This document shows, one piece after another, positions 8,275-15,000 of a stretch of DNA of 38,539 bases. Position 1 is the first letter of the stretch; each line of letters opens with the position of its first letter. Below the pieces are notes generated by a model. That model did not search any database. It was not told where the DNA came from and saw only the letters and a program-made list of their open reading frames with translations. Made by a program: the position numbers and the translations under genes. Source of the DNA: JBMNUL01 sp050946255 (GTDB lineage: Bacteria; Actinomycetota; Coriobacteriia; Coriobacteriales; CADBOM01); assembly GCA_050946255.1 (NCBI GenBank), contig JBMNUL010000006.1, positions 1-38,539 of the forward strand, in the 5' to 3' direction.

Positions 8275-8419
8275 GCTCAGATAATTGTTGGAATATCCTC
8301 TTCAAGCCTCCGAATACGGACTTCTCCGAAAAACCACAATCCCGGCATCTGCTGGTGAATCTTTCGTCAGTCAGACGCTAAATCCACCCGTAAACGGCAT
8401 ATTTCAGCTGTTGGGAATA

Positions 8420-8447
8420 TTTATTGAATGTGCTTATCTGCTAAAAT
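8420..8447 (+). promoter_or_regulatory. Candidate extended -10 promoter for ftsE
   Basis: TGCTAAAAT (8439-8447) is an extended -10 element (TGn plus TAAAAT, five of six matches to consensus). A weak -35, TTTATT (8420-8425), sits 16 bases upstream. Transcription would start near 8454, giving a 5' leader of about 50 bases before the GTG at 8504. Confidence 0.45.
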
Positions 8448-8503
8448 GACAGCTAATTCGAAATGTTACAGTTCAAACGCAGCCTATTTCGATTGGAGAG
8501 AAC

Positions 8504-9424
8504 GTGAGCTTAGAAGAACGTCTCCCCCGGAGTGATTCCAAGGCCGATCCGAACACCACATCCGGTGGTGCCCACGCCAAAAAGCCTCAGGGGGACAAAA
8601 AGACTAGAAGAAAAGCTTCTCCGAACATTCCAACTATCTCACCAGACGACGAACCAGCCCAGAGCCCCTCGTTCACAGCAAGCATGAGGGCGGCCAGACG
8701 TGCTGAGGGTGTGCCTTCGAATGCGAAGCCGGCTATCTTTTTCGATGGAGTGACCAAGATCTACGAGGCTCAGCCCGACAAGCCGGCGCTCGACAACATC
8801 ACACTCAAGGTGTTCCCTGGAGAGTTCGTGTTTCTGGTGGGTCATTCTGGGTCGGGGAAGTCCACATTCATCAGATTGATCAACAGGGAGTTGCAGGCAA
8901 CTTCTGGAAACCTGTACGTTGCAGGTGAGAACCTCTCGGATATTCGCAGCTGGAGGATTCCCTATCTAAGGAGGAACATCGGTTGCGTTTTCCAGGACTT
9001 CAAGCTTCTGCCCAAGAAGACCGCATTCGAAAACGTCGCCTTCGCACTTGAGGTCATTGGCAAGTCGAAGCACATCATCAATACCCAGGTCCCAGAGGTA
9101 CTGCGCCTCGTCGGATTGGAGGAGAAGCTCGACAAGTACCCCGACCAGCTCTCTGGTGGAGAGCAACAGAGGGTTTCCATTGCGCGTGCAATCGTGAACC
9201 GCCCGCCGCTGCTGATTTGCGACGAGCCGACTGGAAACCTCGATCCCCAGACGTCGCTTGGAATCATGAGGCTTCTCGACCGAATCAACCGCACCGGCAC
9301 GATCGTGCTCGTTGCCACCCACGACCGCGAGATGGTCAACAGCATGCGGCGCCGCGTGGTGACTCTGGAAGAGGGCCACATCATCCGCGACCAGGACAGG
9401 GGGGTGTACGGACTCGATGCGTAA
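8504..9424 (+). CDS. ftsE: Cell-division ABC transporter ATPase FtsE with N-terminal extension
   Basis: 306 residues from GTG 8504, preceded by GGAGAG (8495-8500). FtsE is the cytoplasmic ATPase of FtsEX, which controls peptidoglycan hydrolysis at the division site through its membrane partner FtsX. Walker A is GHSGSGKST (113-121), the ABC signature LSGGEQQ (216-222), and Walker B ends in Asp240-Glu241 with PTGNLD after it. The ATPase core begins near residue 77 (IFFDGVTKIYE). Residues 1-76 are an extra Lys/Pro/Ser-rich, probably disordered segment; typical FtsE is about 220-230 residues. I kept the long form because the best ribosome binding site and the promoter candidate both serve it and in-frame starts further in lack binding sites. 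The gene overlaps ftsX by eight bases. Confidence 0.95.
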   Translation: MSLEERLPRSDSKADPNTTSGGAHAKKPQGDKKTRRKASPNIPTISPDDEPAQSPSFTASMRAARRAEGVPSNAKPAIFFDGVTKIYEAQPDKPALDNITLKVFPGEFVFLVGHSGSGKSTFIRLINRELQATSGNLYVAGENLSDIRSWRIPYLRRNIGCVFQDFKLLPKKTAFENVAFALEVIGKSKHIINTQVPEVLRLVGLEEKLDKYPDQLSGGEQQRVSIARAIVNRPPLLICDEPTGNLDPQTSLGIMRLLDRINRTGTIVLVATHDREMVNSMRRRVVTLEEGHIIRDQDRGVYGLDA

Positions 9425-10331
9425 TCTCGGATACTTCATCAAAGAAGCCTTCACGAACTTCAAGAGGAACTTCTCCACGGGCATCGGATCTACGATCACG
9501 ATTTTCCTGTCGCTTTTCCTCATCGGCATCTTCTTTTTCGCGAACATCGTGGTGCAGTCTGTCGTGGACTCCGTTGAGGACAAGGTGAGCATCACAGCGT
9601 ATGTTGCCGACGACGCTTCCGACGCCGATATCAAAGAGGTAATGAGCTATATAGAGGGCTTGGATTACGTCGACAGCGTATCCTTCACCACAAAGGAGCA
9701 GGCACTCGAGGATTTCAAGAACTCCACTGAGTCGAACACCGACATCGTGGAACAGCTCGATGGAGAGAACCCGCTTCCTCGTTCAATCGAGGTTGCTCTG
9801 ACCGATCCGCAGCAAGTCGAGACCGTTGCGAATCAGATCATCGACAATGAGACTTTCCAGAATATTTGCGACCAGCCTGATAATCCCAGTGATTCTGTGA
9901 TGTACGGTCAGCGCAGCGTCGAGAAACTCTTCAGCGTCACCAACATCGTCCGCTATGCGGGAATCGCCGCCGTTGTGCTGTTGGTGTTCGTGACCCTGAT
10001 CTTCATCAACAACACGATCAGGCTCGCAATCATGGCTCGCCGGCGCGAGATTTCGATCATGAGATTGGTGGGTGCCACGAAGGGCTTCATACGAGGGCCG
10101 TTCATTATGGAGGGCATTATCCAGGCGCTGATTGGAAGTGCGTTGGCAATAGGATGCCTTGCATTGGTCAACGCGTTTGTGTCACCCTATCTCGTGGGCA
10201 TCATCTCATGGCTGCCCGTGCAGATCAGCGGCGCCGAATTCCTCGGAGTCTCGCTGACATTGCTCGTAATTGGCCTTCTGATCGGCCTGTTTGGATCGGC
10301 TCTGGCAATGCGGAGATATCTCAAGGTTTAA
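9417..10331 (+). CDS. ftsX: Cell-division ABC transporter permease FtsX
   Basis: 304 residues, ATG 9417 inside the end of ftsE (8-base overlap, so translation is coupled). FtsX has the expected plan: a short cytosolic start with FIKEAFTNFKRNF, a first membrane helix near 23-45, an extracytoplasmic domain of about 130 residues (about 46-175) with YVADDASDADIKEV and FTTKEQALEDFKN, and three membrane helices (about 176-200, 224-250 and 270-298). The cytoplasmic loop MARRREISIMRLVGAT contacts FtsE. It transmits FtsE ATP hydrolysis to an extracellular cell-wall enzyme. The next gene is a membrane-anchored S41 protease, not a recognisable murein hydrolase. Confidence 0.95.
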   Translation: MRNLGYFIKEAFTNFKRNFSTGIGSTITIFLSLFLIGIFFFANIVVQSVVDSVEDKVSITAYVADDASDADIKEVMSYIEGLDYVDSVSFTTKEQALEDFKNSTESNTDIVEQLDGENPLPRSIEVALTDPQQVETVANQIIDNETFQNICDQPDNPSDSVMYGQRSVEKLFSVTNIVRYAGIAAVVLLVFVTLIFINNTIRLAIMARRREISIMRLVGATKGFIRGPFIMEGIIQALIGSALAIGCLALVNAFVSPYLVGIISWLPVQISGAEFLGVSLTLLVIGLLIGLFGSALAMRRYLKV

Positions 10332-10360
10332 GCTATGATATTCAGTTCTGATTGGAAGAT

Positions 10361-10405
10361 GGACATGTGGGAGAGTACTTCTAGTGCAATCCCACATGTC
10401 CTTTT
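10361..10405 (+). terminator. Perfect 12-bp hairpin between ftsX and the S41 protease gene
   Basis: GGACATGTGGGA (10361-10372) and TCCCACATGTCC (10390-10401) are perfect complements around a 17-base loop, followed by TTTT (10402-10405). It starts 30 bases after the ftsX stop and fits an intrinsic terminator or partial attenuator, lowering expression of the protease relative to ftsEX. Confidence 0.62.
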
Positions 10406-10446
10406 CAATGATTAACACATAGAGATAAAGGGAGTTGGAACCGTAA

Positions 10447-12339
10447 ATGATCGATAGCGCTGATGGTGAGCCCAAATCGAACGCTGAAGATTTGAATATT
10501 CCAGATGATGAGAAGGAGCTGCTCAGCACCGAAATGCTGCTACAGGATTTGGGGGAGCCGGGAGCTCAGGGCGAAGACGCTCAGGTGAGTGATTCGGCGG
10601 GCCAACCTAGCTTCGAGCATGCCGGCCAAGGTGAGCCTGGAATTTATTCTGAGTCATACGGTTCCGAGGCCCAGCCGGGTGAAGGCCAGCAGCCTTACGG
10701 CGCCGGGGCCCAGACAGACGCGGACCAGTGGCAATATAGCGCTGAATACCAGCCGAACTCCCAGCCGGGTGCGGGGCAGTGGCAGTACGGCTCCGATGCC
10801 CAGCAGCCTTACGGCGCCGAGCCCCAGCAACAATATGGTGCGGGACAGCCGAACTCCCAGCCGGGTTCGGGCCAGTGGCAGTACGGACCAGAGGCCCAGC
10901 AGCCTTATGCTCCAGCAGATTTCGACCAGAACCCCTATGGGCCTGGTCCTCAACCCCCTTTTTCCACGGAGGAAATGGGAGCCTTTGAAGACGGGACTTC
11001 ACCTCGCCGCAAGCGCAAGATACCGCAATGGTCGAAATACCTCATCGTTGTGGTCATCACCGCCCTGCTGTTCTTCAACGTCGGCATCATCGCCAACGAT
11101 TCTGGATGGGTAAACGCCTTTTCATTTGGACAGTCCGGATCCGATGGAACTGCAACCGATGTCGCAAACAGGCTAGATGAGGTTGCGAACAAACTCGACA
11201 GCAACGGTCTCTACTCCTACGACGTGGATACAGCAACCGAGAAGGCTATCACGAGTCTTCTCGAGTCGAGCGATGACAAGTACGCGGAGTATTACGACAC
11301 CGAAGGCTACAAGCAATTCCTCAACAACGTCAATGGAGATTACCTCGGAATCGGAATCTACATGTCAAAATATGGCAACTACGTTGTGGTGACAGGCGTG
11401 GTCGAAGGGTCTCCTGCAGAGAAGGCGGGAGTGCAGACTGGAGATGTGGTCGTGTCCATCGACGGCGAGGAGAAGGAATGGACTTGCTCCGAAGTCATCG
11501 ATGCCCTCAAGAGGGGAGAGGGCGAGACCGTTGATATCGTCTGGCTCAGGCCAACCGAGGACAGCCTCAACAAGCTGATCGAAGCTGCGAACAATGACAT
11601 TGAGAACGCCAGCGACGACTCCAGTGGGTCTTCCACCAATTACTCTGCAGATGACAATGCGAGCACAACGGGAACTGCATCAAAGATAGTTCTGGAAGGC
11701 AAGGAGATCTCTACCACGCTCACGTATGAAGAGGTGAAGATACCCGCAGTCTCCTATGAGATGATGGGCGATATTGGTTATATCCAGATCACCACCTTCA
11801 GTTCCGAAACGGCCACCGACACAAAGGATGCAGTGGAGATGTTGCAATCGGAGGGCGCCAAGGGTCTGGTAATCGACCTTCGCGACAATGGTGGAGGATA
11901 TGTTGAGCAGGCGATTGAAATCGTGTCGATGTTCGTGGAGGATGGCGATGTTCTCCAGATTCGCTCCAAGGACTCGACGCAGACCATAAGCACCACCGGA
12001 GACAAGATATGCGACTTGCCGTTAGTGGTTCTGGTCAACGGCAATACCGCTTCTGCATCCGAGATCACCACCGCCGCCCTGAAGGACAACGACAGGGCAA
12101 CCGTCGTCGGGACCACGACTTATGGCAAGGGGCTCATCCAACAGGTCGCGCCATTGTCGTTTGGCGGAGCGATTAAATACACCATCGCGGAATATCTGAG
12201 TCCAAATGGGGATACGATAGATGGAGTGGGGATCACCCCGGATGTCGTCGTGGAGGCAGAGAGCATCACCACCGACGATTCTGATGATGTTCAGCTGAAC
12301 AAGGCAATCGAAGTGCTACAGGACAAAATCGGCGAATAG
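10447..12339 (+). CDS. Membrane-anchored S41 carboxyl-terminal processing protease
   Basis: 630 residues. Domains in order: an acidic start (1-70); a Gln/Pro/Gly/Tyr-rich repeat zone (about 70-175); a basic segment RRKRK then one membrane helix (about 198-214), placing the rest outside the cell; a PDZ domain (about 295-372, GIGIYMSKYGNYVVV and GSPAEKAGVQTGDVVV); a low-complexity Ser/Asn/Asp-rich insert (about 375-415); and the S41 protease core. The catalytic pair is Ser536 (TASASE) and Lys561 (TYGKGLIQ), 25 residues apart as in Prc and CtpA, with Gln565 in the usual place. The family cleaves extracytoplasmic proteins near hydrophobic C-termini. Gene order ftsE-ftsX-ctp matches B. subtilis, where the homologue is ctpB. 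The ATG lacks a strong binding site (AAAGGGAG at 10427-10434 is 12 bases away). The cytosolic repeat zone is unusual. Confidence 0.9.
   Translation: MIDSADGEPKSNAEDLNIPDDEKELLSTEMLLQDLGEPGAQGEDAQVSDSAGQPSFEHAGQGEPGIYSESYGSEAQPGEGQQPYGAGAQTDADQWQYSAEYQPNSQPGAGQWQYGSDAQQPYGAEPQQQYGAGQPNSQPGSGQWQYGPEAQQPYAPADFDQNPYGPGPQPPFSTEEMGAFEDGTSPRRKRKIPQWSKYLIVVVITALLFFNVGIIANDSGWVNAFSFGQSGSDGTATDVANRLDEVANKLDSNGLYSYDVDTATEKAITSLLESSDDKYAEYYDTEGYKQFLNNVNGDYLGIGIYMSKYGNYVVVTGVVEGSPAEKAGVQTGDVVVSIDGEEKEWTCSEVIDALKRGEGETVDIVWLRPTEDSLNKLIEAANNDIENASDDSSGSSTNYSADDNASTTGTASKIVLEGKEISTTLTYEEVKIPAVSYEMMGDIGYIQITTFSSETATDTKDAVEMLQSEGAKGLVIDLRDNGGGYVEQAIEIVSMFVEDGDVLQIRSKDSTQTISTTGDKICDLPLVVLVNGNTASASEITTAALKDNDRATVVGTTTYGKGLIQQVAPLSFGGAIKYTIAEYLSPNGDTIDGVGITPDVVVEAESITTDDSDDVQLNKAIEVLQDKIGE
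10667..10960 (+). repeat. In-gene repeat encoding a Gln/Pro/Gly/Tyr-rich zone
   Basis: Two near-identical DNA copies of about 66 bases begin at 10751 and 10847 (96-base period, 32 codons), with shorter degenerate copies around them. The protein repeat reads NSQPGAGQWQYG then AQQPYG. It lies before the membrane helix, so it is cytosolic in the S41 protease. The period keeps frame, so copy number can change without breaking the gene. Confidence 0.8.
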
Positions 12340-12372
12340 CCGAGGCTCAGGCGTACCGTTTGAAAGGCGAAC

Positions 12373-14430
12373 ATGGGGAAGAAGAAGGCATCAAGAAGAC
12401 GCCGTTACGGCCGTTCTGGGCGAAGGAGCAACAGGTCGGTTGGCTCTCTCCCCACTGGGATAATCCGCATCACATCCGAGGGATTCGGATTCGTTGAATC
12501 GTCAGAGGGCAAGTTCTTCATTCCCTCAGACAAGATCCATGGGGCAATGGATGGCGACATGGTGAGGGTCCGTCCCAGGTCCTCCAGCTGGAGATACGAG
12601 GTCGAGAACTCACGGGCATCGAGCCGGGGAGATCAACACGCTCCCATAGCTGTCGTGGACAGGGTGCTCGATCGGGCCACGTCCAGAATCGTTGGCGTAT
12701 ACGTGGTCTACGACGGAATTGGCTATATCATTCCCCAGGACAAGCGCATGGATTATCTCATCCGAGCCTATCCCCGTCGCGGCCTGGATGTGGAGGAGGG
12801 CGAAGTCGTCCTCCTCACAATCGAGACCTATCCCACGAGACATGAGACCCCCTCCGGCCTCATCGAAGAGGTCATCGGGCACAGCGGCGATCCCGGGCTT
12901 CTCGAGGAGATCATCGCGGCAAAGCATGGCCTCGAGACCAAGTTCTCAGAAGCGGCCTTGGGAGAGGCGAAGTCCCTGGCTCTCGACGTAGAGGGGGTGC
13001 TCCGAGAGCAGGACAGACGTGACGTGAGGGACAGGTTCACCCTCACGATCGACCCCGCAGATGCCAGGGATTTCGACGACGCCCTCTCTGTCGACTATGT
13101 GAACGGGACAATGAGGCTGGGAGTGCACATCGCTGATGTCTCCAACTATGTCAAATGGGGAAGCTCCATCGACCTAGATGCCCGCAGGCGTTCCACGAGC
13201 ACGTATTTCCCCGACAGGGTCATACCCATGCTTCCAGAAGAGCTCAGCAACGGGCTGTGCTCGCTGAATCCGGGAGAGGATAGGCTCTCGTTCACCGTTG
13301 ACATCATGTTGGATGAGAACTGCGCGCCAATCGGGCGCGAGATGTATCCGAGCGTGATGCGGTCCAGCCTCCGTCTAGATTACGATTCTGTTCAGAAGAT
13401 GTTCGAAGGGGAGATGGACTATCCATCGGAAGAGGCCAAGCGGACGCTTCAGGCATTGCGAAAAATCGGTGGAAAGCTCAGGGCCAGGCGCATGAAGAGG
13501 GGAGCCCTCGACTTTGAATCCACCGAGCTCAAGGTAACGTTCGATGGCGACGGCAAGCCCGATGGAATTGTGAAGCGCAGCCGGAGCGAGGCTACCAACT
13601 TGGTCGAAGAGGCAATGATCTTGGCAAACGAGACGGTTGCCGAATATATGCTGAGCTGCGATGCTCCCATGGTCTACAGGGTTCATGACAATCCCGACCC
13701 GAGGAGGATCGACGAGGTTGTACCGATACTCAAACAGTTCGGGCTTGCAAGTGAGGGGGCTCCACTTTCCAACTTCCAGATACAAGAAGTGCTGGACGAG
13801 GTCCGTGGCAAGCCAACGGAAGAGCTGGTCAGCATGCTGCTCCTGCGCGCGATGAAGCAGGCTGTTTACCGTGACGTTTTCACGACGCATTTCGGGCTCG
13901 CGTCCAGTGGGTACACGCACTTCACGTCTCCCATCAGGAGATATCCGGACTTGATGGCCCACAGGTTGCTTCGGCTCAGATTGATAGAGGATCTGCGCGC
14001 GGAGGGCAGGTACACTGGTCCGCTTCCGGATGCCGTTTCCAATCTCGACACGATGATCGACCAGCTCGGATGGCTCTGCGAGAACTGCTCTGTGAAGGAG
14101 AGGGATGCCGAGAAGGCATCCTATGATGCCCTGGAATCCAAGATTTGCGAGTATATGCAGCAATTCATTGGCGAAGAGTTCACTGCCATGATCGTGAACG
14201 TGCTTCGGTTCGGTTTCTTCGTGAGACTGAAGAACGGTTGCGAGGGTTTGGTGCCGATAAGGGGAATCGACGGCAGATACGAGTACGACGAGAGAATGAG
14301 GACGCTGACCGAAGTGGGCGGCGGAAGCCTGAAGTCCTTCCGCATGGGGCAGAAGCTTAAGGTCGTTCTCATTGAGTCAGATCCGCGCAAGGGCCAGCTG
14401 ACATTCAAGCTGGCGAAGCAGCCGCAGTAG
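12373..14430 (+). CDS. rnr: Ribonuclease R family 3'-5' exoribonuclease
   Basis: 685 residues; E. coli RNase R is about 813. It degrades structured RNA processively from the 3' end. Order: a very basic start (GKKKASRRRRYGRSGRR), a cold-shock/OB domain from about residue 28 (GIIRITSEGFGFVESSEGKFFIP) with a second OB segment, the RNB catalytic domain (about 195-530) and a C-terminal S1 domain (about 595-685). The metal-binding motif DPADARDFDD has Asp227, Asp233, Asp235 and Asp236, all intact. HFTSPIRRYPDL is near the end of RNB. The helix-turn-helix start of longer RNase R is missing. ATG follows GAAAGGCG with a usable spacing; the gene begins 33 bases after the S41 protease gene, so it is probably in the same transcript. 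No smpB follows. An imperfect copy of its 3' end lies just past the TAG. Confidence 0.93.
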   Translation: MGKKKASRRRRYGRSGRRSNRSVGSLPTGIIRITSEGFGFVESSEGKFFIPSDKIHGAMDGDMVRVRPRSSSWRYEVENSRASSRGDQHAPIAVVDRVLDRATSRIVGVYVVYDGIGYIIPQDKRMDYLIRAYPRRGLDVEEGEVVLLTIETYPTRHETPSGLIEEVIGHSGDPGLLEEIIAAKHGLETKFSEAALGEAKSLALDVEGVLREQDRRDVRDRFTLTIDPADARDFDDALSVDYVNGTMRLGVHIADVSNYVKWGSSIDLDARRRSTSTYFPDRVIPMLPEELSNGLCSLNPGEDRLSFTVDIMLDENCAPIGREMYPSVMRSSLRLDYDSVQKMFEGEMDYPSEEAKRTLQALRKIGGKLRARRMKRGALDFESTELKVTFDGDGKPDGIVKRSRSEATNLVEEAMILANETVAEYMLSCDAPMVYRVHDNPDPRRIDEVVPILKQFGLASEGAPLSNFQIQEVLDEVRGKPTEELVSMLLLRAMKQAVYRDVFTTHFGLASSGYTHFTSPIRRYPDLMAHRLLRLRLIEDLRAEGRYTGPLPDAVSNLDTMIDQLGWLCENCSVKERDAEKASYDALESKICEYMQQFIGEEFTAMIVNVLRFGFFVRLKNGCEGLVPIRGIDGRYEYDERMRTLTEVGGGSLKSFRMGQKLKVVLIESDPRKGQLTFKLAKQPQ

Positions 14431-14470
14431 TCGCGTTTGCCGCGTCCGACCCGCGCAAGGGCCATCTGAC
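14376..14470 (+). repeat. Imperfect duplicate of the rnr 3' end
   Basis: Bases 14376-14402, inside rnr, recur at 14444-14470 just past the stop with 24 of 27 matches and a 68-base offset. The second copy can be read as SDPRKGHLT then TGA, against SDPRKGQLT in the gene. It marks the edge of the surface-protein island. Confidence 0.75.
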
Positions 14471-14491
14471 CTGAAATTCCAGTGGATAATC

Positions 14492-14531
14492 AGCCCCGGT
14501 AGATTTGGCAATCTCAAGCCCCAGTAGATTT
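14492..14531 (+). repeat. Short tandem repeat, 25-base period
   Basis: AGCCCCGGTAGATTT (14492-14506) recurs as AGCCCCAGTAGATTT (14517-14531), 14 of 15 matches. It lies directly after the duplicated rnr end. Function unknown; it could be a remnant of a mobile or repetitive element. Confidence 0.55.
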
Positions 14532-14689
14532 TTCTGGCAGGCGCATTAACGTCAAGGTCATGTTCGTTGGGCAGTAGATGGAATTCGTCGGCTAGCGAGT
14601 TTTTTCATTGCCAAACTGTATTTGGGTCGATTTATTTCAACGGATTATTCAGCTGGTGTAGTGCATCAGATTTTTATCTTCAGGTTTTG

Positions 14690-14719
14690 TTGACTTTTTC
14701 CATTACGGTCACATATGCT
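14690..14719 (+). promoter_or_regulatory. Candidate promoter of the 2715-residue surface protein gene
   Basis: TTGACT (14690-14695) and TATGCT (14714-14719) are separated by 18 bases in an AT-rich stretch. Five of six and four of six bases match consensus. The predicted start near 14726 would give a leader of about 275 bases, long enough for regulation. Confidence 0.4.
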
Positions 14720-14913
14720 AAACCTATCTATATAGTGAATAATGCTAAAAATGGATATTCTCAAATAGAGATAAATCCTTGTTGATTGATATTTGGGGAT
14801 TCGGTTGAGGTTTTCCAGTTGGGAATCATGTGAAGGTTTCAAATCGAGGTTTCCAATAGATGTTCTCAGTTGAGAGCCAGTCATCGGGGAGCAAGTAACT
14901 GAGGGTTCATACC

Positions 14914-14955
14914 ATGCGACCGCCAAAAGGGGTTTTAGCGTGTCGTTTCTGGTGA
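14914..14955 (+). promoter_or_regulatory. Candidate leader peptide frame
   Basis: ATG 14914 follows GAGGG (14901-14905) by 8 bases and opens a 13-codon frame (MRPPKGVLACRFW) ending in TGA. It is upstream of the surface protein gene and inside its proposed leader. It may be a translated upstream frame or chance. Confidence 0.18.
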
Positions 14956-15000
14956 GATTCGGGCAATGCTCGAGTGCTGCAAGAAAGGATCGGGGTAGAG

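Larger units (their letters stand above)
14431..15000. other. Intergenic region at the border of the surface-protein island
   Basis: 570 bases without a credible protein gene. It contains the rnr 3'-end duplicate, the 25-base-period repeat, an AT-rich promoter-like zone (14640-14780), a 7-bp inverted repeat CTCAGTT/AACTGAG (14865-14871 and 14897-14903) and a 13-codon frame (14914-14955). No match to a riboswitch class I know was recognised. No smpB or tmRNA gene, which often follow rnr, was found. Confidence 0.55.

Noticed and set aside
14974..15000. An earlier GTG start for the 2715-residue protein.
   Set aside because: No binding site upstream, whereas ATG 15001 has AAGAAAGGA at good spacing and gives a normal signal peptide.
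14431..15000. smpB or a tmRNA gene, often next to rnr.
   Set aside because: No matching protein frame and no tmRNA-like ends or tag sequence were seen.
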